DNA from: Vibrio rhodolitus
Lineage (GTDB): Bacteria; Pseudomonadota; Gammaproteobacteria; Enterobacterales; Vibrionaceae
Length of the DNA: 64,000 nucleotides
Reading direction: 5' to 3'
NCBI RefSeq assembly: GCF_003350325.1
Contig: NZ_QLYZ01000012.1
Span: forward strand, 1-64,000
The position numbers and the translations under genes were made by a program. How positions within the stretch are numbered: the first letter of the stretch is position 1; each line of letters starts with the position of its first letter. The notes beneath the pieces were generated by a model that saw only the letters and a program-made list of their open reading frames with translations, ran no database searches and had not been told where the DNA came from. This document shows, one piece after another, positions 51,409 to 60,031 of the stretch.

Positions 51409-51465
51409 TACAAACTATGTGTCAGACTATGAGTAAATATGTGCAAGCTCTTATAGTATCAAATC

Positions 51466-51930
51466 ATGACGAAACAAGTGGAAATTTTCACAGATGGTTC
51501 TTGCTTAGGCAATCCGGGACCTGGTGGCTATGGCATCGTACTGCGTTATAAGCAAAACGAGAAAACCTTGGCCAAAGGCTATACCCTGACAACCAACAAT
51601 CGCATGGAAATGATGGCTACCATCGTAGCACTCAAAGCCTTGAAAGAACCGTGTCAGGTGATCCTCACCACTGATAGCCAATACGTTCGTCAAGGTATTA
51701 CTCAGTGGATCCATAACTGGAAAAAACGTGGTTGGAAAACCGCTGATAAAAAACCGGTAAAGAATGCTGATCTTTGGCAAGCGTTGGACAAAGAAACCGA
51801 ACGTCATCAAATCGACTGGCGCTGGGTTAAAGGACACGCAGGGCATCGCGAAAACGAAATGTGCGATGAACTGGCGCGCACAGCAGCAGAAAACCCGACC
51901 GATGAAGATACTGGTTACATTCCTAGCTAA
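51466..51930 (+). CDS. rnhA: Ribonuclease HI
   Basis: RNase HI cuts the RNA strand of RNA-DNA hybrids. The 154-residue product has the catalytic Asp in [16 protein letters not shown] (about residue 10), Glu48 in NNRMEMMA, Asp70 in [10 protein letters not shown], and Asp134 with the His loop in [16 protein letters not shown]. The length is nearly that of E. coli (155). RnhB at the right edge of the window is the type 2 enzyme. It converges with yafS, leaving 4 bases between the stops. Confidence 0.97.
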   Translation: MTKQVEIFTDGSCLGNPGPGGYGIVLRYKQNEKTLAKGYTLTTNNRMEMMATIVALKALKEPCQVILTTDSQYVRQGITQWIHNWKKRGWKTADKKPVKNADLWQALDKETERHQIDWRWVKGHAGHRENEMCDELARTAAENPTDEDTGYIPS

Positions 51931-51934
51931 CCAA

Positions 51935-52669
51935 TCAATTCGATTTTGGCGATACCTTGTAATTGACGCTAACTGGCGTCAATTTTCGTTTTAGCTTCCA
52001 ATGCGGTTTAATCGGCTTGAGTGGGTAAGTGCGTTTTCGCGCCACAATATAATACAAACTGCCAAAAGGCGCAGCCCAATCGCCTATACCGTTCTCCAGC
52101 CAAGTCCACATCGTGCGCGAACGCTGCATAGGAAACAAACCATAGCGATCACATTCAATCACCTGGTAATTGAGTATCCCTAGCCAATCTTTGACGCGAC
52201 TGGGCGTGAACATACGACCGCTCCACGGCAAATTATTTTTTCGCCAAGGCATCAAACTCGCCAACCCCGTAAAACTTAGTGGGTTAAAACCTGTGATGAT
52301 CAAATAGCCATCATCAATCATCACTCTGTCCACTTCGCGCAACATGCGATGCGGGTCATTGCAGTAATCAAGTTGATGGGCAAGAATAACAACATCAAAG
52401 CTTTTCTCTAAAAAGGGTAAATCGTAACCATCTGCAATCACATTATGCAAAGGATTGTGGATATCTAGATTTACTTGATGTTGAATATTGCAATTGCAAC
52501 TGGTGAGCTCACAACTGAGCCCGCCCAGTTTAAGCATATGGTAGCCAAAAAGTTTTGGGCACCACTCATCGAGTCGAGTTTGGATTGATTCGCTAACCCA
52601 TTGACCGTTTTTCAATTGCGCCCAAGAATGAGGCTGCTGAAGCTTTTTTTCACTGCGTGCTGGTTTCAT
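51935..52669 (-). CDS. yafS: SAM-dependent methyltransferase YafS-like
   Basis: The 244-residue product looks like a class I methyltransferase of the Methyltransf_11 type: a glycine-poor motif I region (GYHMLKLGGLSCELTS), an acidic motif (VIADGYDLPFLEKSFDVVILAHQLDYCNDPHRML, marked by its Asp residues at about 78-111) and a post-motif GYLIITGFNP. The substrate is unknown. It sits between rnhA and gloB as yafS does in enterics. Its start is only 33 bases from that of the divergent gloB, so their promoters must be tightly packed or overlap coding sequence. Confidence 0.82.
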   Translation of the reverse strand: MKPARSEKKLQQPHSWAQLKNGQWVSESIQTRLDEWCPKLFGYHMLKLGGLSCELTSCNCNIQHQVNLDIHNPLHNVIADGYDLPFLEKSFDVVILAHQLDYCNDPHRMLREVDRVMIDDGYLIITGFNPLSFTGLASLMPWRKNNLPWSGRMFTPSRVKDWLGILNYQVIECDRYGLFPMQRSRTMWTWLENGIGDWAAPFGSLYYIVARKRTYPLKPIKPHWKLKRKLTPVSVNYKVSPKSN

Positions 52670-52702
52670 AGCTAGCTCACTTTGATGTATGGAGACTCAA
52701 CC

Positions 52703-53461
52703 ATGTTAGATATCAAAAGCATACCTGCATTTAACGACAATTACATCTGGCTGATCGAAAATAGCGATCGCCGTTGCGCGGTTGTCGACCCAGGTGATGC
52801 CGCCCCTGTGTTGGCTTATCTCCAAGAGCATAACTTAACACTCGATGCGATCTTGATCACTCACCATCACAATGATCACATTGGGGGAATACCTGAGCTG
52901 GTTCGCCAATTTCCTGGGATTGATGTCGTGGGTCCTGCCGATGAGCCCGTACCTACCCTAACCCATCCAGTCAGTGCTGGCGATCAAATTCATCTATTTG
53001 ACGAAGTATTTATGGTGATTGGTCTTGAAGGTCACACCCTAGGTCATATCGGTTATGTTGGGGATGGTAAACTCTTTTGTGGCGATACGCTCTTCTCTGC
53101 TGGCTGTGGACGCGTATTTGAAGGCACCATGGAGCAAATGTATCAATCGCTACAAAAGTTAGTCGCTTTGCCAGAAGAGACCGAAGTGTTCGCTGCTCAC
53201 GAGTATACGGCGAGTAATATTGCCTTCGCCCTTGCGGTTGAACCTGATAACGCACAACTGCAAAAGTATCGCGACGAAGTGATTCGCCTGCGCGCACAAA
53301 ACAAACCCACTTTGCCAACCACAATCCGCCGAGAAAAGTGGATTAACCCGTTCCTGCGTGCAGATGAGCCAAGTGTCATAAAGTCCGTGAGCAATCGTAC
53401 AGCGCAAATGGATCCTATCTCAATTTTTACAGCATTACGTGAGTGGAAGAACGAATTTTAA
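52703..53461 (+). CDS. gloB: Hydroxyacylglutathione hydrolase (glyoxalase II)
   Basis: GloB hydrolyses S-D-lactoylglutathione to lactate and glutathione, the second step of methylglyoxal removal. The 252-residue metallo-beta-lactamase-fold enzyme has the metal motif [10 protein letters not shown] (about residues 53-62), [25 protein letters not shown] and [14 protein letters not shown] lies 8 bases before the ATG at 52703 ([14 protein letters not shown]); an ATG 21 bases earlier is in frame but less like the family. Confidence 0.96.
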   Translation: MLDIKSIPAFNDNYIWLIENSDRRCAVVDPGDAAPVLAYLQEHNLTLDAILITHHHNDHIGGIPELVRQFPGIDVVGPADEPVPTLTHPVSAGDQIHLFDEVFMVIGLEGHTLGHIGYVGDGKLFCGDTLFSAGCGRVFEGTMEQMYQSLQKLVALPEETEVFAAHEYTASNIAFALAVEPDNAQLQKYRDEVIRLRAQNKPTLPTTIRREKWINPFLRADEPSVIKSVSNRTAQMDPISIFTALREWKNEF

Positions 53462-53531
53462 CGTTTTCTTGCTTGTCATATAACCAGAGTCGCAAGTATT
53501 ATCAGCAGCCATTTTTTAAAAGGGCTGTTCC

Positions 53532-55103
53532 ATGCGATTTAAATACAGCTGGGTGACGCTACTGCTTTTAGCCGGTTGCCAAACCACCCAGCCTACTACT
53601 GAAAAATCTGATGCGCAGACAACATCAGGCAACGATTCTACTGTTACAGTAGCTCCAGCATCATCGGTGACTACACCTGTAGAACCTGAAGTAGTTGCAG
53701 CTCCTGTGGTTACCCCTCAATCGCAACAAGATGTGTGGAAACGCATCGCGATGCAATTGGAGATGCCAATTCCTAACCACAAAAAAGTGGACTACTACCG
53801 AACTTGGTACCTAAAGCACCCTAACCACCTAAAAACGGTTTCTAAGCGCGCTGAACCTTTCCTATTCCTGATCACTGAAGAGATTGAGAAACGAGGGCTA
53901 CCGCTCGAACTTGCCCTACTGCCGGTTGTGGAAAGCTCATTTGATGCCTTTGCCTACTCTCACGGCAGCGCGGCGGGTCTTTGGCAATTTGTGCCATCTA
54001 CCGGCAAGATGTATGGGCTTGAGCAAGACTTCTGGTATGACGGCCGTCGCGATGTCCCTGCTGCTACCGGTGCAGCGCTCGATTTTCTGACCGATCTTAA
54101 CCAACGCTTTGATGGCAACTGGTCACACGCTATTGCCGCTTATAACAGTGGTGGCGGTCGTGTCTCCAGTGCTATCCGTAAAAACAAAAAATTAGGCAAG
54201 CCGATCGATTTCTTCTCGCTCGACTTACCAAAAGAAACCAGTAGCTATGTACCAAAACTGTTAGCTTTGGCTGATGTGGTGGCGAACCAAGAAAAATACG
54301 GCATTGAGATCCCGCCGATTGCCAATAAACCTGTGGTTGAGTTGGTTCAACCTAAAGAGCAGCTCGATCTTGCTATTGCCGCCAACTACGCCGGAATTTC
54401 GGTACGTGAGCTACAAAGCTTAAACCCAGCTTACAATCAATGGGCAACGTCACCTGACGGCAACACCCAATTGCTTCTGCCGCTAGATTCAGTAAAAAAA
54501 TTCAATACTGAGCTGACAGCAAACCGTGGAAAAGGCATGAAAGTGGTGCGCTATAAAGTTAAGTCTGGTGATACGGTTAGCGTGTTAGCGCGCAAATACA
54601 GCACCACCAGCCAGGTGATCCGTAGCGCGAATAACATGAGTAACAACAATATTCGTGTTGGTCAGCACTTACTTATCCCGGTTTCCACCAAAGATGATAA
54701 AGCCTACAGCTTAAGTGCCTCTAATCGCTTGGCGAAAACACAAGCAACCGCGCGCGGTAAGTTTAAAGTGACTCATACCGTGACCAAAGGTGACAGCCTT
54801 TGGAGCATTGCTAAAGCCAACAAGGTGTCACACACCTCGCTAGCAAAATGGAATGGCATGGGACCTCGCGATACCCTACGCGTAGGGCAAAAACTGGTGA
54901 TCTGGAAAAACAGTTCTGATGGCGCAATCATCCGTACTGTATTCTACAACGTGCGCAGCGGCGACACGGTTAGCGGCATCGCTAGTAAGTTTAAGGTGAA
55001 AAGCCAAGACATCGTAAAGTGGAATAACCTACAGAAGAAAAAGTACCTACAACCGGGACAGAAACTCAAGTTGTATGTTGATGTCACTAAGGTAAGTGTA
55101 TGA
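53532..55103 (+). CDS. mltD: Membrane-bound lytic murein transglycosylase D
   Basis: MltD cleaves glycan strands of peptidoglycan from the outer membrane. The 523-residue precursor has lipobox LLAGC (Cys16), a Thr/Val/Pro-rich linker, an SLT catalytic domain (about 110-270) with the catalytic Glu in LLPVVESSFDAFAYSHGSAAGLWQF (about 130-154) and AIAAYNSGGGRVSSAI, and three LysM repeats (about 340-385, 411-455 and 470-515). E. coli MltD has two LysM repeats; Vibrio forms commonly have three. Its stop overlaps the next gene by ATGA. Confidence 0.95.
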   Translation: MRFKYSWVTLLLLAGCQTTQPTTEKSDAQTTSGNDSTVTVAPASSVTTPVEPEVVAAPVVTPQSQQDVWKRIAMQLEMPIPNHKKVDYYRTWYLKHPNHLKTVSKRAEPFLFLITEEIEKRGLPLELALLPVVESSFDAFAYSHGSAAGLWQFVPSTGKMYGLEQDFWYDGRRDVPAATGAALDFLTDLNQRFDGNWSHAIAAYNSGGGRVSSAIRKNKKLGKPIDFFSLDLPKETSSYVPKLLALADVVANQEKYGIEIPPIANKPVVELVQPKEQLDLAIAANYAGISVRELQSLNPAYNQWATSPDGNTQLLLPLDSVKKFNTELTANRGKGMKVVRYKVKSGDTVSVLARKYSTTSQVIRSANNMSNNNIRVGQHLLIPVSTKDDKAYSLSASNRLAKTQATARGKFKVTHTVTKGDSLWSIAKANKVSHTSLAKWNGMGPRDTLRVGQKLVIWKNSSDGAIIRTVFYNVRSGDTVSGIASKFKVKSQDIVKWNNLQKKKYLQPGQKLKLYVDVTKVSV

Positions 55104-55786
55104 CGCCTTCTAGTAACCCACTTTCTATGCTAGTGGATATATTTCGCTCGCCGAGTGCATGTTTTCTTGCATTGCATCAACGCGGCATGTGGGGCTGGCA
55201 ACCGTTTATCGTGTTATTAGTCACCCCATTTCTTTTTTGGGGTGCCTACTTTGACATGGTTGATTTTGAGTGGCTAAAACAAGCTTTGATCCCGCAACTG
55301 CAGCAAGTCAGCCCAGAGCAAATTGCGCTACTCGATACTAACACGTTAATGGCATCCGAAATCATCCTTGATATTTTGGGGCGCATTACCACGATTGCAC
55401 TGCTAGCGTTATGGCTGTTCTTTGCGACCAAGCCAAGCCAGCATCAACACGGATTCTGGAAATGGTTTGCCGCTAGTTGTGTGATCATCTTTCCTGCCGT
55501 GATTGGTGATTTGGCAAGCTATATCAGCGCACTACTTAAACATGGTCAGGTGATGAGCTATGCCGCTGATCTCAATAGCCTTAATGGTCTGTTAAAGCTA
55601 CCGATGACCAGCGAATGGTTTAATTTTGCCAATACTCTACCGCTGCTGATGCCTTGGTATATCGCACTTAGCTACGCAGCAGTCGGCACTTGGACGGAGT
55701 TCGAACGCGGACAAGCGCTGGCAATCTCTGCACTACCTTGGTTTATATACTTTGTTGCTTGGGCGCTGTTTATTGTGATTTTCTAA
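55100..55786 (+). CDS. YIP1-family inner-membrane protein
   Basis: The 228-residue product has five hydrophobic segments (near residues 29-50, 93-112, 124-145, 172-192 and 205-227) and begins with NPLSMLVDIFRSPSACF, a pattern of bacterial YIP1-domain proteins. Function is unknown. The start overlaps the mltD stop (ATGA), so the two are translationally coupled, which hints at a link to peptidoglycan or envelope work. Confidence 0.75.
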   Translation: MTPSSNPLSMLVDIFRSPSACFLALHQRGMWGWQPFIVLLVTPFLFWGAYFDMVDFEWLKQALIPQLQQVSPEQIALLDTNTLMASEIILDILGRITTIALLALWLFFATKPSQHQHGFWKWFAASCVIIFPAVIGDLASYISALLKHGQVMSYAADLNSLNGLLKLPMTSEWFNFANTLPLLMPWYIALSYAAVGTWTEFERGQALAISALPWFIYFVAWALFIVIF

Positions 55787-55791
55787 GCCAA

Positions 55792-56637
55792 CTAAGGTAA
55801 GCGAAAATAGACTTCCATTGGATTATGATCAGAGGCGTCACTTATTGGCGCCTTTGCTTTTTCTAGCACTAAGCCCCGATAAAAAAGGTGATCAAGCGGC
55901 AAGCCATTAATAAATTGCTTACGATGATCAGGCTGATAAATCGCTTCTGTTACCTGAAGTTTTTCAAGCAGTGACTTCATTACTTGTAAACGCTCTTCAC
56001 TCCAACTGTTAAAATCGCCAGCAATGATCATTGGACCCGAATGCTGTGCGAGCGCTTTGGCGAGTTTACCCAATTGGCTATGGTACTCCTCGGTGCCATA
56101 GGTGAAATTAATCGCATGGATATTTACCACCGCCAAACTTTGCTCATTAGACAGCGGGTAGTTGGCGTATATTGCCGATTTAGGTAGTCGCAACCAAGGT
56201 TCCATCTCTGTGTATGCGCACGCTTTTCTAGGCAGTTCATGCGCCAAATTCAACACGCCAGCTGAGGTATCAAACGCTTTAAACGCATCGACCAGATTGC
56301 CACTCCACTGACCCTGATCGATCCAATGACGCAGTTCCGGTGTCATGCTCGCCTCTTGCAGCAACAGCAATTGTTTATCCTGCGCAAGATAATCTAACGC
56401 GCTCTGCCAACTGCTTCGATTCTGCTTATAGATATTCCAAACCAGCACATTTAGCTCGCCTTGCTTGTCGAGCACTGTAGCTTTAGGGTTGTTATAGCAA
56501 GCCAGTTCAGGTGCTTGTGTGGCAGGCGATAAGGTAGATACTTGGGCAGAGTCAGGCAAAGTAAATATCGTATGGTAAGCGAATATCGTCGCGGCGACCG
56601 CAACCAAAGGTAAGGCGATAAGGGTTCTTTTTTTCAT
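55792..56637 (-). CDS. yafD: Endonuclease/exonuclease/phosphatase family protein (YafD-like)
   Basis: The 281-residue product has an N-terminal membrane segment (about 5-25) and an EEP-superfamily domain with NVLVWNIYKQNRSSW (about 64-78), LLLLQEASM (metal-ligand Glu), IIAGDFNSWSEER and SDHNPMEVYF. The role of YafD is not settled; membrane anchoring suggests an extracytoplasmic or membrane-proximal nuclease or phosphatase. Its place near mltD-gloB-rnhA-dnaQ matches the enteric yafD locus, here inverted relative to mltD. It converges with the YIP1 gene (5 bases between stops). Confidence 0.8.
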   Translation of the reverse strand: MKKRTLIALPLVAVAATIFAYHTIFTLPDSAQVSTLSPATQAPELACYNNPKATVLDKQGELNVLVWNIYKQNRSSWQSALDYLAQDKQLLLLQEASMTPELRHWIDQGQWSGNLVDAFKAFDTSAGVLNLAHELPRKACAYTEMEPWLRLPKSAIYANYPLSNEQSLAVVNIHAINFTYGTEEYHSQLGKLAKALAQHSGPMIIAGDFNSWSEERLQVMKSLLEKLQVTEAIYQPDHRKQFINGLPLDHLFYRGLVLEKAKAPISDASDHNPMEVYFRLP

Positions 56638-56722
56638 AATTCGGATATCTCAGCCCAGCTAATATCCATATTGTACTCAATTTATTTGAGTTTGCAGGGG
56701 AATGGGGAAAGGGAATAAAACA

Positions 56723-56742
56723 AAAGAGCCTTGCGGCTCTTT
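56723..56742 (-). terminator. glnB terminator
   Basis: Read on the minus strand: AAAGAGCC, loop GCAA, GGCTCTTT followed by TGTTTTA; an 8-pair stem just past the glnB stop. Confidence 0.85.
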
Positions 56743-56750
56743 CATCAAAA

Positions 56751-57098
<348 letters not shown>

Positions 57099-57149
57099 TT
57101 AAACTTACGTTGTTTGCGCCATTATCCCAAAAAGCTAGCGCAATAAAAA

Positions 57150-57171
57150 GCCCAAGCGAGAAGGCTTGGGC
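57150..57171 (-). terminator. Terminator of the cytochrome c gene
   Basis: Read on the minus strand: GCCCAAGC, loop CTTCTC, GCTTGGGC followed by TTTTTATT; an 8-pair stem with a T-run. Confidence 0.9.
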
Positions 57172-57195
57172 GATAAACTGATATTTTAACTTTAA

Positions 57196-57510
57196 CTATT
57201 TCAAACTTGCATAGTATGCCGCTAAATTCGCGATATCGGCATCACTGAGTAGATCCGCTTGCACTTTCATTACCGCCGATAAACCACCTTGGCGTTGATT
57301 GGTTTGATAGGCTTTCATCGAAGCCACAAGATATTGCTCATTCTGCCCTTTGAGGTTTGGGTAACCCGGGATTAAGGCTATACCATCCACGCCATGGCAA
57401 GAAGCGCAGATGCCTGCTTTTGCCTTACCCGCTGCTGCATCACCTGCCGCCAATGACGAAGTACTCACTAAGCTGAGCCCAATTAGAATACCAAACACCC
57501 ATTTGTTCAT
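57196..57510 (-). CDS. Small periplasmic class I cytochrome c
   Basis: The 104-residue precursor has a cleavable signal (about 1-22, ending SLAAG) and one haem-binding CASCH motif (residues 35-39). A Met in [10 protein letters not shown] (about residue 81) is a plausible sixth ligand. It resembles the single-haem half of cytochrome c4 or a c553-type electron carrier. Partners are not encoded nearby. It is monocistronic, with its own terminator, and sits between tilS and glnB. Confidence 0.88.
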   Translation of the reverse strand: MNKWVFGILIGLSLVSTSSLAAGDAAAGKAKAGICASCHGVDGIALIPGYPNLKGQNEQYLVASMKAYQTNQRQGGLSAVMKVQADLLSDADIANLAAYYASLK

Positions 57511-57565
57511 TGCTGTTCCTTATCTATTATTCTGTTTCTATTTATCAAGATAATTGTCACACAAG

Positions 57566-58873
57566 TTAAAGGGGCTTGTCCCAGATGAGTTCACAATCTT
57601 GCCCGGCAAATCTTTGATCAATAAAAAGATTGGCGATAGCGACCACCCGATCTTCACACATCAATATCGGCAAACGCCGCCTCTGCCAACTTGGTACGCC
57701 ATACTCTTGAAACAGTTTTTTTAGTTTTCGACTGTGTCCACGTCCAACCGGATGAGCACTTAACCCTTGTGGGTCAAAAATGATCGATAAGTTCTTATCT
57801 TGCAGTGTATCCGCAGCCAGCAAACCACCCGCTTGAAGGCGCAATGTAATCTCGCCTAAACCATCCGGCAGCGCTACGGTTTCATCTAAGCTGATAGACT
57901 GATGCCAACTTGAGATGTCGTGTACCTCGGTCACCCAATAGAGACGCTGTTCAAAGCGCCTAATTTGACCATATCCTAAGTTGAGAATCGGATTGGCATC
58001 CTCACGCGCTAAAGCCACCTCCTGCCAGATCTTGACTAGGTGTTCACGACTTGGCATCTTAACCTCAAGCTTAGCAAGCCATTGGCGGATAATTTGACTG
58101 CGAACTCGTTCACTAAATGTGGCTAATACTTCGACTGAAAGGCTTTGATATTCGCACATCGCTTGCTCAAGCTTATCTTGCAGTAGTTCTTGCAATAGCG
58201 CTTCTTGCTCGGCACATAACTCACTGCTGCGCTGCACAGACTTACTAAAGTGTGGCCAACGTTGTTGCAAAATCGGCGCTACTTGGTGGCGGATAAAATT
58301 GCGCTCAAAGCGAGTATCTTGATTACTCTCATCTTCCACCCAAGTGAGTTGATACTGTTGCGCGTACTGTTCGATTTGTGTTCGAGAGGCGCACAAAAGT
58401 GGGCGTAACATACTTGCACTGGCAAAAGGGATTTGCTTTGCCATCGCGGACAAGCCTTTTGGACCACTGCCGCGCTTTAGTGCTAAAAGAAAGGTCTCGA
58501 GTTGATCATCACTATGTTGACCAGTGAGTAAGATGTCTCCGGACTGCAAGTGTTTCGCTAATGCCTGATAGCGGGCTTCACGTGCACTTTCTTCAATACT
58601 GCGACCGGCAAGATCTAGCTGAACCCGCTCAACCCGCAACTCTATCTCTGATTGCTGACACCAATCGATGCATTGCGCTGCCCAATTATCAGCATTGCTG
58701 CTCAAGCCATGATGAACGTGAACCGCCAAGCAGGGAACTGGATATTGCTGCTTATAACGACGCAGTAAGTCGAGTAACACGCGTGAATCAATGCCGCCAC
58801 TTAGCGCTAACACCAATTTATTCGGCTTGGACTCATTAACAGTGTGTGTAAAAAGATCTAATAGAGGATCCAT
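57566..58873 (-). CDS. tilS: tRNA(Ile)-lysidine synthetase
   Basis: TilS converts C34 of the tRNA-Ile CAU anticodon to lysidine so it reads AUA. The 435-residue product (start 58873, MDPLLDLFTHTV) has the P-loop SGGIDSRVLLDLL near residue 25, then VHVHHGLSSNADNWA, the TGQHSDDQLETFLLALKRGSG stretch, and the C-terminal TilS domains with GRGHSRKLKKLFQE. In-frame ATGs at 58885 and 58903 are alternatives; the last has a GGTG ribosome site but lies only about 10 bases after the T-run of the accA terminator. The chosen start best fits the family length (E. coli 432). Confidence 0.93.
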   Translation of the reverse strand: MDPLLDLFTHTVNESKPNKLVLALSGGIDSRVLLDLLRRYKQQYPVPCLAVHVHHGLSSNADNWAAQCIDWCQQSEIELRVERVQLDLAGRSIEESAREARYQALAKHLQSGDILLTGQHSDDQLETFLLALKRGSGPKGLSAMAKQIPFASASMLRPLLCASRTQIEQYAQQYQLTWVEDESNQDTRFERNFIRHQVAPILQQRWPHFSKSVQRSSELCAEQEALLQELLQDKLEQAMCEYQSLSVEVLATFSERVRSQIIRQWLAKLEVKMPSREHLVKIWQEVALAREDANPILNLGYGQIRRFEQRLYWVTEVHDISSWHQSISLDETVALPDGLGEITLRLQAGGLLAADTLQDKNLSIIFDPQGLSAHPVGRGHSRKLKKLFQEYGVPSWQRRRLPILMCEDRVVAIANLFIDQRFAGQDCELIWDKPL

Positions 58874-58920
58874 GGTCGAGAGCATCGAGAGAGTTGTTGC
58901 CATTATTCTACACCAAAACA

Positions 58921-58947
58921 AAAGGGTTGAGACTAGCTCAACCCTTT
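58921..58947 (-). terminator. accA terminator
   Basis: Read on the minus strand: AAAGGGTTGAG, loop CTAGT, CTCAACCCTTT followed by TGTTTT, an 11-pair stem directly before tilS. Confidence 0.88.
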
Positions 58948-59034
58948 TCATCTATTTTCTGTCATTTCCCCAAACTAATCGGGTTTACAGCTAGGTTACC
59001 CTTCAACAAAGCTGTAATTCTGAGTAGGCAGGGA

Positions 59035-59994
59035 TCAGCAGTAACCGTAATTCATAAGACGTTGATAACGGCGTGCCATTAGTGCTTCATCATCAAACTG
59101 CTCAAGCTCTTCAAGTTGACGAAGCAGAGTTTGCTTCATATTTGCCGCCATTTGCTTGTGGTTACGATGTGCGCCACCTAGTGGCTCTTCGATGATCTCA
59201 TCGATTAACTCAAGCTCTTTGAGACGCGGAGCGATTAGACCCATCGCCTCTGCCGCTTGCGGTGCTTTATCTGAATCACGCCATAGGATTGATGCACAAC
59301 CTTCAGGTGAAATTACTGAGTAGGTTGAGTATTGCAGCATGTTCACATAGTCACCGACACCAATCGCCAGTGCACCACCTGAACCACCTTCACCCACTAC
59401 GTTACAGATCACTGGCACTTTAAGACCAGCCATCACTTTCAAGTTGGTTGCGATTGCTTCTGATTGACCACGCTCTTCAGCGCCAACACCTGGGTAGGCA
59501 CCTGCGGTGTCGATAAAGGTGATGATCGGCATGTTAAAACGCTCAGCCATTTGCATTAGGCGTAGCGCTTTACGGTAACCTTCTGGCTTTGGCATACCAA
59601 AGTTACGTTTCACTTTCTCTTTGGTTTCGCGACCTTTTTGGTGACCAATGATCATCACAGGACGACCTTCAAGACGCGCCATACCACCCACGATCGCTTT
59701 GTCGTCTGCGTAATGACGGTCACCAGCAAGCTCATCAAATTCAGTAAAAATGTGGTCGATGTAATCTAGTGTATAAGGACGCAATGGATGGCGGGCTAAT
59801 TGAGCCGTTTCCCAAGCACCTAAGTCACTGAAGATTTTCTTTTTTAGTTCTAGACTTTTTTTCTCTAGTTGCTCAATCTCTTTATCGAGATCGACGCCAG
59901 CCTCACCACCATGACGCGATACGCCACGTAGCGCTTCAATCTTAGCTTCAAGTTCTGCGATAGGCTTTTCAAATTCTAGAAAGTTTAGGCTCAT
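59035..59994 (-). CDS. accA: Acetyl-CoA carboxylase carboxyltransferase subunit alpha
   Basis: AccA, with AccD, moves the carboxyl group from biotin-BCCP to acetyl-CoA, the committed step of fatty-acid synthesis. The 319-residue product starts [20 protein letters not shown] and has [13 protein letters not shown], the [12 protein letters not shown] region, the CoA-site [20 protein letters not shown] (about 152-171) and the oxyanion glycines [15 protein letters not shown]. Length equals that of E. coli. It is 37 bases downstream of dnaE, as in enterics. Confidence 0.97.
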   Translation of the reverse strand: MSLNFLEFEKPIAELEAKIEALRGVSRHGGEAGVDLDKEIEQLEKKSLELKKKIFSDLGAWETAQLARHPLRPYTLDYIDHIFTEFDELAGDRHYADDKAIVGGMARLEGRPVMIIGHQKGRETKEKVKRNFGMPKPEGYRKALRLMQMAERFNMPIITFIDTAGAYPGVGAEERGQSEAIATNLKVMAGLKVPVICNVVGEGGSGGALAIGVGDYVNMLQYSTYSVISPEGCASILWRDSDKAPQAAEAMGLIAPRLKELELIDEIIEEPLGGAHRNHKQMAANMKQTLLRQLEELEQFDDEALMARRYQRLMNYGYC

Positions 59995-60031
59995 CTATCG
60001 ATCCTTTTTGATTCGGCAACGTGTACCAAAT

